Shown: positions 8,149 to 16,629 of the stretch, one piece after another | How the letters are laid out: the number at the start of each line of letters is the position of its first letter | Position numbering within the stretch: position 1 is the first letter of the stretch | Source of the DNA: an uncultured Spirochaetales bacterium | GTDB taxonomy: Bacteria; Spirochaetota; Spirochaetia; Sphaerochaetales; Sphaerochaetaceae | DNA: 54,987 nt | Assembly (NCBI GenBank): GCA_944392695.1 | Contig: CALXXN010000014.1 | Span: 1 to 54,987 of the forward strand | Direction: 5' to 3' | Translations under genes and position numbers: made by a program | The notes under the pieces: model-generated | What the model was told of the DNA's origin: nothing | Seen by the model: only the letters and a program-made list of their open reading frames with translations | Database searches by the model: none

Positions 8149-9604
8149 TGATAAAGATTTGATTGATGCACTTTGTGCACTACCAAGTGAAACACCATGG
8201 CTTGAATTCAAGGTAAACAACTTCAAGCCTGATATGATTGGAGAAGATATATCTGCACTCGCAAACAGTGCTGTCCTTTCTGAGAGATCATGCAGCTATA
8301 TGATATGGGGTATTGATGACACCACTCATGCAATTATCGGCACAACAGAGGATCTGCAATCGGTGAAGGTTGGCGATAAAGAAGGTGCAAGGGAGGAGCT
8401 TTCAAACTGGCTCACACATATGCTTTCCTCTAACACTGAATTCTCAACACGCTCAGTTGATTACGATGGGAATACTGTCTTCATAATCGAAATCCAGAAG
8501 CCATTGGGACAACCATCCACATTCAAGAAAGAGGAGTATATCAGAGTAGGAAGCTATACCAGGAAACTCCGCGATCTGCCTGCCATGAAAGCCCAGTTAT
8601 GGGATAGACTCCGCAACACAAACTTCGAGATGCAATATGCGAAACAGAATCTCACTCTGAATGAAGCTTTCGGGCTCATAGATTATGCAACTTACTTCAA
8701 GCTCCGACGGCTTCCTCTCCCCTCAGACAACGAAGGTATCGCGCATTTTCTACTTGAAGAGAACATCCTGGCTCGTCTGGACAATGGGAAATATGCAATC
8801 ACTAATTTAGGAGGAATAACTCTTGCAAGAAACTTGTCTTCCTTTTCCAGACTTGACAGAAAAGCCATAAGAATTATCCAGTACGACGGATCTAGTCGAG
8901 TGAGAATGCTGAAGGAAGTAACTTTGGACAAGGGCTATGCTGTATGCATGGAAGAAGCCCTTACGTATATCTATGCAATGACCCCAACAAGTGAGGACAT
9001 AAAAGGCGCTTACAGGGAGACAGAATACGCTTATCCACCTACTGCAATCAGGGAGGTTATCGCTAATGCGATGATCCATCAGGACCTGACAGTGACGGGT
9101 GCTGGTACGACAATCGAGATCTTCGATACCAGAATTGAGGTGACAAACCCAGGAACACCTCTCGTCGATATAAACAGAATCATCGACAATCCTCCGAAAT
9201 CAAGGAATGAGAAGCTCTCAAGACTTATGAGACGATTCAACCTGTGTGAAGAGCTGGGAACAGGATGGGACAAGATTGTCATAGCAACCGAAGCAATGCA
9301 GCTTCCTGCCCCCAGGATGGTCATATACACAGAAAACACCAGAGTGATTCTATATTCCGCGATTCCTTTCACCATGATTCCAAGGGAGGAAAAACTCCGT
9401 GCCGTATATCAGCATGCAAGTATCAGGTATCTTCAGGATGATGCAATGACCAACAAGTCTCTAAGGGAAAGATTCGGCCTTGCAGACACTTACTCAGCCA
9501 GCATATCAAGGCTGATCAAAGAAGCAGTGAAGGAACAGATAATCAAACCGCTGGATGACTCGACTTCAAATAGATACATCAGGTACATCCCCTCCTGGGC
9601 ATGA
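8135..9604 (+). CDS. Schlafen/AlbA_2-domain ATP-binding protein
   Basis: Protein of 489 aa with the Schlafen AlbA_2 domain at the N-terminus. LPSETPWLEFKVN places Glu24 and Lys26 in the usual E-x-K pattern, and a YIRVGS..TRKL stretch closes the domain. A GHKL-type ATPase-like domain follows (REVIANAMIHQDL near residue 305, then FDTRIEVTNPG and LCEELGTGWDKI), and a C-terminal winged helix (LRERFGLADTYSASISRLIK). This is the COG2865 architecture, common in defence islands and next to restriction systems, with no settled biochemical role. It is preceded by the XRE gene and small ORF, probably in one operon, and followed six bases after its stop by tandem repeats. Confidence 0.85.
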   Translation: MKNDNDKDLIDALCALPSETPWLEFKVNNFKPDMIGEDISALANSAVLSERSCSYMIWGIDDTTHAIIGTTEDLQSVKVGDKEGAREELSNWLTHMLSSNTEFSTRSVDYDGNTVFIIEIQKPLGQPSTFKKEEYIRVGSYTRKLRDLPAMKAQLWDRLRNTNFEMQYAKQNLTLNEAFGLIDYATYFKLRRLPLPSDNEGIAHFLLEENILARLDNGKYAITNLGGITLARNLSSFSRLDRKAIRIIQYDGSSRVRMLKEVTLDKGYAVCMEEALTYIYAMTPTSEDIKGAYRETEYAYPPTAIREVIANAMIHQDLTVTGAGTTIEIFDTRIEVTNPGTPLVDINRIIDNPPKSRNEKLSRLMRRFNLCEELGTGWDKIVIATEAMQLPAPRMVIYTENTRVILYSAIPFTMIPREEKLRAVYQHASIRYLQDDAMTNKSLRERFGLADTYSASISRLIKEAVKEQIIKPLDDSTSNRYIRYIPSWA

Positions 9605-9609
9605 CAATT

Positions 9610-9857
9610 TCATTTGCTGGCCATTTGCTGGCCATTTGCTGGCCATTTGCTATCGTCTCTCATCTAGGAGGGAAAAAGCTGATTTTAAGCCCCATAATGC
9701 ATGTTTTGAGATCATCACACCTCGATTTTCATTTGCTGGCCATTTGCTGGCCATTTGCTATCGTCTCTCACCTAGGAGGGAAAAAGCTGATTTTAAGACC
9801 CCTAATGCATGTTTTGCGATCATCGCACCTCGATTTTCATTTGCTGGCCATTTGCTC
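9610..9857. repeat. 108-bp tandem repeat built on an 11-bp unit
   Basis: An 11-base unit CCATTTGCTGG is repeated four times at 9610-9651 and two to three times at 9729-9759. It sits inside a 108-base unit present twice (about 9621-9728 and 9729-9836) with a third partial copy at 9837-9857. The two full units differ at only a few positions. The array begins six bases after the AlbA-gene stop and carries no convincing ORF. Each 11-base change would shift frame for any read-through product. Confidence 0.9.
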
Positions 9858-10124
9858 GTATAGTAATCACACCGTCATCCAGTACTATCATTTTCATTGA
9901 GCGTATGTGCTCTCAGAATTGCAAATCAATACACATATCAATAGAGGATTTGAGCTCTCCTGAATTGTTTTGCAAAATGTACTCCATCGGTAAATTTGCA
10001 CAGCAGTGAACACAATCGCAAAGTTTGATACAACACATCTGCATGTAATGTAAAGAATTGTAAAGGTTTGATAAAAGCACGGAGAGTGCAACATCCATTC
10101 GATCCCGATCAGCTCCACTTGAAG

Positions 10125-10159
10125 CAACTCCCTTGGAAACAGGGAGTTGTTTCTTTTTC
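10125..10159 (+). terminator. Rho-independent terminator
   Basis: CAACTCCCT, a seven-base loop and AGGGAGTTG, followed by TTTCTTTTTC, reading rightwards. No protein gene ends close by: the nearest upstream stop is at 9604. The stretch 9858-10124 is AT-rich without a supported gene, so the terminator may belong to a small RNA or to the repeat-bearing transcript. Confidence 0.75.
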
Positions 10160-10169
10160 TACTCTTCCA

Positions 10170-10229
10170 GCGGGATGTTTTGCGGGATGTTTTGCGGGAT
10201 GTTTTGCGGGATGTTTTGCGGGATGTTTT
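10170..10229. repeat. Five tandem copies of a 12-bp repeat
   Basis: GCGGGATGTTTT occurs five times head to tail without change. A 12-base unit keeps frame; on the minus strand it would encode repeated KTSR. Four-residue repeats of that kind occur as linkers in AlbA-domain proteins (from memory), but no such gene is intact here. It may be a slippage scar of a lost gene. Confidence 0.9.
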
Positions 10230-10423
10230 GCGCCGAATAACAGCGTTTACCATTGTCTACTCCATCCTTCGCTGATGCTTAGAGGATGGGGTAGTTCACT
10301 GAAGGGCTTCTCATAGGATTCTGTAGCAAGTCTGTCTCGCCATCTTTCCGCTCTTGTTGATTCGTGTTTAGTGGTGATAGTATGAACAAGTCCATGGAAT
10401 GCTTATTGTGTGGAGGGGGTATC

Positions 10424-11437
10424 ATGTCAAAGAAAATTTATACTGATTCATGGGGAGCCAAATACGAGCGTTCTGTTTTTGGCAGCGTCAAAGGAACTGA
10501 TGGGCATAACTATAAACAGGTAGCCATGAGTCCTGTTGGCAATTTCTTTGCACTCCTGTTCTGGATTGGTGTCGTTGTATATGCAATAATAACAGATCCT
10601 TTTACGTCTACTGCTGTTTTAATGGTCTTTTTGTCATTCATCGCCTTGATAAGAGGGTTGCTTGGCATAAAGAAAAAATACAATGCGACAGCACCTTCAA
10701 ATCTCATGGCGTGTGCTGTAATCTGGACCTTTTTCTATGTTTTCAGATTTGACGATGATACAGCAATAAGCTTATACACCTTCTACACTCTGTCTTTGGT
10801 TCTGTCACTCGGCTTCATGATTGCAGCCCGAGTGAAATGGTATGCAATATTCGGCATCATCTCACTGATTCTTGATATCGTATGTTCTGTGATTTATGGA
10901 TTGGGATTTGTGGGACTGGTCAATTCTCTCATAATCGCAACACTCATTCTCATCTTGCCTCTTCTTGCACTGGATAGAGAATCAGAATCCCGAACATCAC
11001 ATCTTGTCTGCATAGTTCTGATTGGGGTGCTGGCAATAAAAGCGATACTATATGATGGAATCCGTGGGGGTATCTATAGAAGCATGTCCATTGGTTATCC
11101 GATTTCCATTCTATTTAGTCTGAGGAATTTGCTTTTATCGCTTATCCCGGTTTTTGCACTGTTGCTTTTCATGTACTTCATCGTTAAGAAGAAGAAACCT
11201 GTCTGGGCAGGGGTTTCCATGATTGCCTTTATGGTTGTCGAGGTGCTGCTCTTTAAAACAAGATACAGATACTACCTAGCTGACTCTTTCACCATTTTCA
11301 GGCTTGCTGCATGCGCTTTTGCTACACTTTGTATGGTATGGCAGGTGAAGCGCTATGTGCCCCTCGAGTCACCTTCTGCCAACCAGGACAACATGGAAAA
11401 CAAGCAAGAGACATCGGAAGAGCAGCCCTCAAACTGA
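10424..11437 (+). CDS. Multi-pass membrane protein of unknown function
   Basis: Protein of 337 aa with a short polar N-terminus (MSKKIYTDSWGAKYERS) followed by about eight to ten hydrophobic segments, for example FFALLFWIGVVVYAII, FGIISLILDIVCSVIYG and LLSLIPVFALLLFMYFIV, and an acidic tail (NMENKQETSEEQPSN). I do not recognise a family. The start at 10424 is chosen because GGAGGGGG lies four to five bases upstream; the frame is open to 10364. It stands alone between the tandem repeats and the IS200 remnant, so it is probably cargo of the island. Confidence 0.75.
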   Translation: MSKKIYTDSWGAKYERSVFGSVKGTDGHNYKQVAMSPVGNFFALLFWIGVVVYAIITDPFTSTAVLMVFLSFIALIRGLLGIKKKYNATAPSNLMACAVIWTFFYVFRFDDDTAISLYTFYTLSLVLSLGFMIAARVKWYAIFGIISLILDIVCSVIYGLGFVGLVNSLIIATLILILPLLALDRESESRTSHLVCIVLIGVLAIKAILYDGIRGGIYRSMSIGYPISILFSLRNLLLSLIPVFALLLFMYFIVKKKKPVWAGVSMIAFMVVEVLLFKTRYRYYLADSFTIFRLAACAFATLCMVWQVKRYVPLESPSANQDNMENKQETSEEQPSN

Positions 11438-11454
11438 GACTGTTCTTCCAGTGA

Positions 11455-11880
11455 AATCATGACCACCAGCCTAGCTGGTGGTATGGGAAGCCCCTGAAAG
11501 GGGCCGCTTCACGTCACTCGCCGCCGAACTGGTCGGCCTCTTCCTGCTCCTTCATGTACTGCCGGATCACGGACTCGTCCAGCCCTACCGTGCTGACATA
11601 GCACCCACGCGCCCACAACGTCCTGTCCCTACCAGTCCGACGTCTCAGGTCCGGGTTCTCGTCGAACAGCTGCAGCGCGCCCTTCCCTTTCAGGTAGCCC
11701 CACCTCCGCTACTGATAGTTTCGGGGGGGATCCTCAGGCTTATATGCACATGGTCGACGCACACCGCCCCCTCAACTATCTCCAGTCCCTTGTTATGGCA
11801 CAACCGCTTGATGATGGGCATCAGCTTCTCTCTGACTTCCCCGTACAGGACTTTCAGCCTATAACATTGACTACAGGCAG
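11455..11880 (-). mobile_element. Decayed IS200/IS605-family element
   Basis: The right side carries the hairpin ACCACCAG..CTGGTGGT (11462-11482) and a second small hairpin GCCCC..GGGGC (11490-11504), the kind of subterminal structure used by Y1 transposases. Inside is a broken tnpA on the minus strand. The boundaries are approximate. There is no tnpB. The left end abuts a PIN-toxin fragment. Confidence 0.7.
11514..11863 (-). pseudogene. tnpA: IS200-type transposase TnpA, frameshifted and 5'-truncated
   Basis: Conceptual translation gives RLKVLYGEVREKLMPIIKRL and then VCVDHVHISLRIPP, which holds the HUH motif H-V-H. After a frame change come GYLKGKGALQLFDEN and WARGCYVSTVGLDESVI, with the catalytic tyrosine in GCYVSTVG. 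The frameshift lies near 11697-11715, in GGAGGTGGGGCTACC as read on the minus strand. The first 20 or so residues normally present are missing. Its stop (TGA) is at 11514. It cannot encode an active Y1 transposase unless frameshifting occurs. Confidence 0.85.
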
Positions 11881-11896
11881 ATAATATCTATCACTC

Positions 11897-12094
11897 TTGA
11901 AGAAGTCCTCGATAATCAATCCCGCCACATCTGATGTAGAACTCCATGATGGAAAGGACAGGCCGTTTCTGGATGCACTGTTGGCTGTAGATGAGTCGAT
12001 TCTCATTACAGGGAATCTGAAGCACTTCCCCCAACACGAACGGATCATGACGGCAAGAGATTTCATTGCCTTGTATGACAGGGAAAACTGCTGA
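11897..12094 (+). pseudogene. PIN-domain toxin (VapC-like), C-terminal half
   Basis: The frame reads ELHDGKDRPFLDALLAVDES then ILITGNLKHFP and IMTARDFIALY, the C-terminal half of a VapC-like PIN nuclease with the conserved D-x-x-F-x-x-A and TGN..HFP motifs. The N-terminal half with the first catalytic Asp is absent, and the IS200 remnant sits directly upstream. No antitoxin gene is seen. Ribonuclease activity is therefore unlikely. Confidence 0.65.
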
Positions 12095-12102
12095 CTCCTG
12101 CA

Positions 12103-12325
12103 CTCATTGGAACCAATTTCATCTGGCAGTACTTTAATGATCCGGATCTTGACTGGTTCAAACCATAATAGTGTAGCTCCACAAATGGGTTTTAGCGGAC
12201 AGCCTCCTCAGTGCCATCAACGGACTACTTGCAGAAGGGAAGATTGAATGCATGGGTCCTGTCATTAGGAAAGAGCTTTCCAAGAGCGTTGAAAGAGAGG
12301 CCCTACCTGATAATCAGGGTATCCA
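12103..12325 (+). pseudogene. PIN-domain toxin, N-terminal fragment, decayed
   Basis: LIGTNFIWQYFNDPDLDWF (12103-12159, followed by a stop at 12166) resembles the PIN start LIDTNxWIDYF, but the catalytic Asp is read as Gly. In another frame from 12204, LLSAINGLLAEGKIECMGPV and IRKELSKS resemble the next PIN segment ending in the conserved Glu. It lies after, not before, the C-terminal PIN fragment, so the two are either different genes or a rearranged one. Coding function is lost. The end runs into the 3' region of the next gene. Confidence 0.4.
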
Positions 12326-13582
12326 TCATTCAAGTTCCAATGGTCCAGGGTCAAAGAACTTCACTTTCGACATGAAGAGTGCGTTGTCCTCTTGTTCTTG
12401 ATGGAGATTCATGAAGTCAAGCATGTCTTCGCCTGGGAAGTAATGGTCACAACGCCAGGGATAGATGCCTTCTGGAACGATGCCGACTTTGTCCTCACCA
12501 AGGACAGCCCTCTTGAGCTTCTGGGCATTGTATACAGCCACAGGGAAGCCAGCCTTGGTGAGTGCGAGATGGAACCTGACAACCTCCATGCGCCTGAAGT
12601 CACCTGCAAGATGGAAGAACCACCCCTTCTCATCCTTCTCAGGATACATACTGACATGTGTCGAGTTTCCTCCCATGCAGACTTCCCAGGGATGATCACC
12701 CATGTAGCTCCTACTGGTGCACCAGGTTTCAAATGCAGCAGGATCATCCTCAGGGAGGTCCAACAAGCCCCCGTCCCTCATATCAGCATTGCGCTTATAG
12801 AGGCCACGGTCAGTGTCAGCTGAAAGCCTGACTCCGTATTCATGGTTCCCAACTGCGCGGTAGCCGATACCACAGGCCTTGAAGAAGAGGCCTGCGCTCA
12901 TGCTTTCCAAGCGGTGGATGGACTCTTCTGAAGCCATGCCGCCATCAACAGCCTTTGCAAAGGCAAGGGCCTCTCCCTCACTGAGGCCATCACGGGCCTC
13001 CTTGTCACTGTATCCGAGGGCTTTCCACAAGTCCTTCCTGACAATGAGACCGAAGCGGTGGCGCATTGGGAGGTTCCTGCGCACCCACTCATCATAGGTT
13101 CCCTTCCTCACCCGCTCCATGCTCTGTGTGGCAACGTCGACGAGGGTCTGGAGGAATGGCACGAGGTCCCAGGTGTACTCAGGCTCCTGCTTCCACTTGT
13201 AGTCTTCATCACAATACTGCAAGACAAAGCGGTGCTGCACGGCAATGAGATGGAAGCCATCTTCCGGACAGGCAACTGCTACTTCATAGAAGTGCTCAGG
13301 CTCCCTGTTCCATTCAAGCCAGTCCTTGAGGGCTTCCTCCTTGCTATCAGCTTCTTCGTAGTCGACAGCTTCCTGGAGTTCCTCATCTGATGGTTCAGGT
13401 CCTCTAGGGATGGAGGTCCATATGGCCCTGACATTGTTGATGCCAGTGGCCTTGATAGGCGAAAGCAGGGTGGAAAGTGAGTCGAAAAGAGCCTTCTCCT
13501 CTCCATCGCGGACCGAATACCAATGCAATGAATGAGTATCGAGAGACCTGAGGTGGTCCCTGAAGCTTGGGTAATACAACAT
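12326..13582 (-). CDS. Hypothetical 418-aa protein
   Basis: A large intact frame starting MLYYPSFRDH with AGAAGG eight bases upstream. It is acidic and rich in Trp, Tyr and His, without signal peptide or membrane segment, so it is probably cytoplasmic. Features include an acidic stretch (SDEELQEAVDYEEADSKEEA), a central FKACGIGYRAVGNHEYG and a C-terminal YPWRCDHYFPGEDM. I recognise no family. It is divergent from the ABC operon and shares the 170-base control region with it. Codon use matches the core-like side of the window, so it probably lies just outside the island. Confidence 0.7.
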   Translation of the reverse strand: MLYYPSFRDHLRSLDTHSLHWYSVRDGEEKALFDSLSTLLSPIKATGINNVRAIWTSIPRGPEPSDEELQEAVDYEEADSKEEALKDWLEWNREPEHFYEVAVACPEDGFHLIAVQHRFVLQYCDEDYKWKQEPEYTWDLVPFLQTLVDVATQSMERVRKGTYDEWVRRNLPMRHRFGLIVRKDLWKALGYSDKEARDGLSEGEALAFAKAVDGGMASEESIHRLESMSAGLFFKACGIGYRAVGNHEYGVRLSADTDRGLYKRNADMRDGGLLDLPEDDPAAFETWCTSRSYMGDHPWEVCMGGNSTHVSMYPEKDEKGWFFHLAGDFRRMEVVRFHLALTKAGFPVAVYNAQKLKRAVLGEDKVGIVPEGIYPWRCDHYFPGEDMLDFMNLHQEQEDNALFMSKVKFFDPGPLELE

Positions 13583-13627
13583 GTCAAAACCTTCTCTGGA
13601 ACTTATTACACTGTGCCTCTGAAGGAC

Positions 13628-13660
13628 TTGTCAACACATTTGTAGTGTTACTTACAACAC
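13628..13660. promoter_or_regulatory. Inverted-repeat cluster upstream of ABC operon
   Basis: AACAC (13633-37), GTGTT (13645-49) and AACAC (13656-60) alternate with spacers of seven and six bases, and TTGTA..TACAA (13640-13657) is nested. TTGTCA at 13628 could be a -35 box. The cluster is 93 bases before the ATPase start and is a candidate operator for a sugar-responsive repressor. No regulator gene is adjacent. Confidence 0.35.
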
Positions 13661-13752
13661 AAGACCGGGATCATTGTTGCAATTACCATTTTAAAACCGG
13701 ACAAAAGCGTCTAAGATGGGTTTTGTATGCTACACTCTTTGAGAGGGCCTTT

Positions 13753-14853
13753 ATGGATATCAGACTTGAAAACTTGACGAAGACATTCTCCAACAAGGAC
13801 AAGACCCATGAGACAATCGCAGTCAACGACTTCTCATTCACGATAAAAAGTGGACATCTCGTGGGTTTGCTCGGCCCCTCTGGTTGCGGGAAGAGCACGA
13901 CACTCTTCCTCCTGGCAGGCCTCTTGACCCCGACAAGTGGGAAGATCTTCTTCGGAGACGAGGATGTCACAGCACTGCCTCCCGAGAAGCGTGGCATCGG
14001 TCTGGTGTTCCAGAACTACGCCCTCTATCCACATATGACGGTCTACGACAACATCGCCTTCCCCCTCAGGAACAGCAAGAGCTTCAAGGAAGAGCACAAG
14101 GATGCCAAGGAGCGGAAGATGGAGATCGACAAGATCGTCCAGGAGACAGCGAGGATCGTGGCGATCGAGGAGCTGCTGGACAGGAAGCCCGCCCAGCTCT
14201 CTGGTGGTCAACAGCAACGTGTCGCCATCGCGAGGGCCATCGCCAAGAAGCCCAAGGTCCTTCTTCTTGATGAACCGCTTTCAAACCTTGATGCGAGGTT
14301 GAGGATCCAGACCCGTGAGGAGATCCGGAGGATACAGAAAGCGACGGGGATCACCACAGTCTTCGTCACCCATGACCAGGAAGAAGCCATGAGCATCACA
14401 GATGAGATCATCATCATGAAGAGTGGTGTCATACAGCAGATCAACGAGCCTCAGGAGACTTACATCCACCCCGCGAATGTCTTCGTAGCCCAGTTCCTTG
14501 GAAACCCTCCAATCAACATGTTCCCTGTCAAGGTGGAGGGTGGCCATTTTGTCCTCAATGACAAGCGGGCCATCAGGACAGTGCTTCCAGACGGTGATTA
14601 CCAGATGGGCATCCGTCCTGAGAGCTTCAACCTGTGCGAGGCTGGTACTGACGAGAGTGTTGATGCGGAAGTGGTCTTCAAAGCAACAATCGGACGTGAC
14701 TCGCAGGTGCGTTTCAACATAAATGGCAAGCTCTGTGAGGCCTTGATCGAATCCGACAGGCAGGTCGCCGAAGGCGGAATGGCATCCTTCACGCTCAAGC
14801 GCAGTGGTGTCCACCTCTTCGACACTGCAGGAGAGAGGATCGAACTATGGTAG
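13753..14853 (+). CDS. ABC transporter ATPase, MalK/UgpC type
   Basis: Cytoplasmic ATPase of 366 aa that powers the importer encoded by the next three genes. Walker A GPSGCGKST at 41-49, signature LSGGQQQ at 149-155, Walker B VLLLDEP at 169-175 and the H-loop FVTHDQEEA are all intact. The C-terminal TOBE/MalK regulatory domain (MGIRPESFNL onwards) marks the CUT1 carbohydrate class. The start at 13753 is chosen by GAGAGG six bases upstream and by the family start. The 3' end overlaps the first permease by seven bases. ATPases of this class may serve several importers. Confidence 0.93.
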   Translation: MDIRLENLTKTFSNKDKTHETIAVNDFSFTIKSGHLVGLLGPSGCGKSTTLFLLAGLLTPTSGKIFFGDEDVTALPPEKRGIGLVFQNYALYPHMTVYDNIAFPLRNSKSFKEEHKDAKERKMEIDKIVQETARIVAIEELLDRKPAQLSGGQQQRVAIARAIAKKPKVLLLDEPLSNLDARLRIQTREEIRRIQKATGITTVFVTHDQEEAMSITDEIIIMKSGVIQQINEPQETYIHPANVFVAQFLGNPPINMFPVKVEGGHFVLNDKRAIRTVLPDGDYQMGIRPESFNLCEAGTDESVDAEVVFKATIGRDSQVRFNINGKLCEALIESDRQVAEGGMASFTLKRSGVHLFDTAGERIELW

Positions 14854-15734
14854 GACAAAACAGCAAGAAGACCTTCCTCAAAGCTATGCTCTACCTCCTG
14901 CCTGCCCTCCTGGTCGTAGCGGTCTTTGTCATCTTCCCGATGTTCCACACGCTGAGGATGAGTTTCTACGAGGACTTCAACATCTATTCCAAGGAAGGTT
15001 CTGGCTTCGGACTTTCAAGTTATATCTGGGTGCTCCAGGATCCGACCTTCCACAAAGCCCTTTTAAACACTTTCATCTATGCGGTAGTCACCGTCCCTGT
15101 CTCAATAGTCCTTTCGCTCTTCATAGCGATCCTCCTGGACAGCAGGATCCGGGGAAGCAAGTTCTTCCAGACAGCCTACTTCCTGCCCTATGTCACAAAC
15201 GCAATCGCCATCGGACTCGCCTTCCGTTTCATATTCCACAGTGAGTTCGGTGTCTTCAACAAGTTCCTCGGCCTCTTCGGCATAGACGCCATACAATGGT
15301 TGAACGATCCTGACTGGTCGATGTTCACACTGTGCATCTTTGGAATCTGGTCAGCACTGGCCTTCAAGATCGTCATCTTCCTGGCAGGACTCCAGGGCAT
15401 AGACCCCCAGCTCTATCAAGCGGCACGCATAGACGAGGCCGGCAAGTGGAAGCAGTTCATCAAGATCACACTGCCCCAGCTGGGTCCTATCATGGCATAT
15501 CAGTTCGTCATAGCGACAATCAACGCATTCAAATGCTACGAGGAGGTCATCGGCCTCTTCGGTGATGATGGACCACTGCACAGTGCGACGACCATGGTCT
15601 ACTACATGTATGACAAGTTCTACAACGCCAACAGGTACACGATCGCAGCTGCTAGCGGCGTGCTGATGTTCCTGATCATCATGGTCTTCACCTTCATCCA
15701 GCTCCGTATGAGCAACAAGAAGGCGGAACAGTGA
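14847..15734 (+). CDS. ABC sugar permease, UgpA/MalF type
   Basis: Inner-membrane permease of 295 aa with six predicted membrane segments, beginning with LYLLPALLVVAVFVIFPMF. The cytoplasmic EAA loop that contacts the ATPase is QAARIDEAGKWKQFIKITLP at 191-210. Its length is usual for UgpA-like CUT1 permeases and it lacks the long periplasmic loop of enteric MalF. It starts inside the last codons of the ATPase gene, so translation is coupled. It partners with the next permease. Confidence 0.92.
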   Translation: MVGQNSKKTFLKAMLYLLPALLVVAVFVIFPMFHTLRMSFYEDFNIYSKEGSGFGLSSYIWVLQDPTFHKALLNTFIYAVVTVPVSIVLSLFIAILLDSRIRGSKFFQTAYFLPYVTNAIAIGLAFRFIFHSEFGVFNKFLGLFGIDAIQWLNDPDWSMFTLCIFGIWSALAFKIVIFLAGLQGIDPQLYQAARIDEAGKWKQFIKITLPQLGPIMAYQFVIATINAFKCYEEVIGLFGDDGPLHSATTMVYYMYDKFYNANRYTIAAASGVLMFLIIMVFTFIQLRMSNKKAEQ

Positions 15735-15745
15735 GGAGGTGGACG

Positions 15746-16591
15746 ATGGAACAAGAGAACAAGATCACCAATCCATATGCCAGGGTGGTAGCCTTCATCT
15801 TCCTGCTCCTGGGATCAGTAGTCATGCTCTTCCCCTTCTTCTGGATGATCAGCGGCTCGTTCAAGACACTGCGGGAAATAACAAGTCCTGCGATCATATG
15901 GTGGCCGGAGGAGATGCAGTGGCAGAACTACACGACAGTCCTCACAATGGAATCAAACCCATTCGGGACCTACTTCCGCAACTCGACGATCGTAGCCATT
16001 GTGAACACGGTCTTCACCCTCTTCACCACGATCCTCGGCGCCTTCGCATTCTCCCGTCTTGAGTTCAAGGGGCGTGACAAGCTCTTCAACCTCTTGCTTG
16101 CGACCATGATGGTCCCAAGCCAGATGTACATCATCACAAATTTCATCACCATCACGAGGATGAACCTGTACAACTCGCTCTGGGCCCAGATCCTCCCCTA
16201 CAGCGCCAGTGTATTCTACATCTACCTGCTCAGACAGTTCTTCAACCAGATCCCTGACCAGTTGTACCTTGCGTCGAAGGTCGATGGATGCTCTGACTGG
16301 AAATTCTTGTGGAAGATCATGGTACCGAACGCGAAGAGCAGCCTGGTCACCATTGGACTGTTCAACTTCATCGCGAGCTGGAACGCCTACCTCTGGCCCC
16401 TGATGGTCACAGGAGACATAAACAAGAGGACTCTTTCCATAGGTCTTAAGTACTTCGCGAGTGATTCCGGATCAGACTACCACTTGATGATGGCAGGTGC
16501 CACAATTGTCGTACTCCCCTTGATCGTCATCTACCTCATCTTCCAGAAGTACATCATCCAGGGCATCGCCCGTGGAGGATTGAAAGGTTAA
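15746..16591 (+). CDS. ABC sugar permease, UgpE/MalG type
   Basis: Second permease of the heterodimer, 281 aa with six membrane segments and the EAA loop LYLASKVDGCSDWKFLWKIM. The C-terminus KYIIQGIARGGLKG is the typical end of this family. The start at 15746 is used because GAGGAGG lies six bases upstream; a frame open to 15731 overlaps the previous stop. It is followed after 38 bases by the binding-protein gene. Confidence 0.92.
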   Translation: MEQENKITNPYARVVAFIFLLLGSVVMLFPFFWMISGSFKTLREITSPAIIWWPEEMQWQNYTTVLTMESNPFGTYFRNSTIVAIVNTVFTLFTTILGAFAFSRLEFKGRDKLFNLLLATMMVPSQMYIITNFITITRMNLYNSLWAQILPYSASVFYIYLLRQFFNQIPDQLYLASKVDGCSDWKFLWKIMVPNAKSSLVTIGLFNFIASWNAYLWPLMVTGDINKRTLSIGLKYFASDSGSDYHLMMAGATIVVLPLIVIYLIFQKYIIQGIARGGLKG

Positions 16592-16629
16592 TCAACGGAC
16601 ATGTGTCCGATTTATTAGGAGAAAGGAAA

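Noticed and set aside
9610-10229. CRISPR array
   Set aside because: The repeats are tandem without unique spacers (11, 108 and 12 bp) and no cas gene is present.
9555-10316. Open frames of 60-120 codons across the repeat region on both strands
   Set aside because: They exist only because the repeats avoid stops. They have no ribosome sites and the composition follows the repeat unit in each frame.
1-11437. Retron or diversity-generating retroelement in the island
   Set aside because: No reverse transcriptase motif (YxDD) or template/variable repeat pair was found in any frame.
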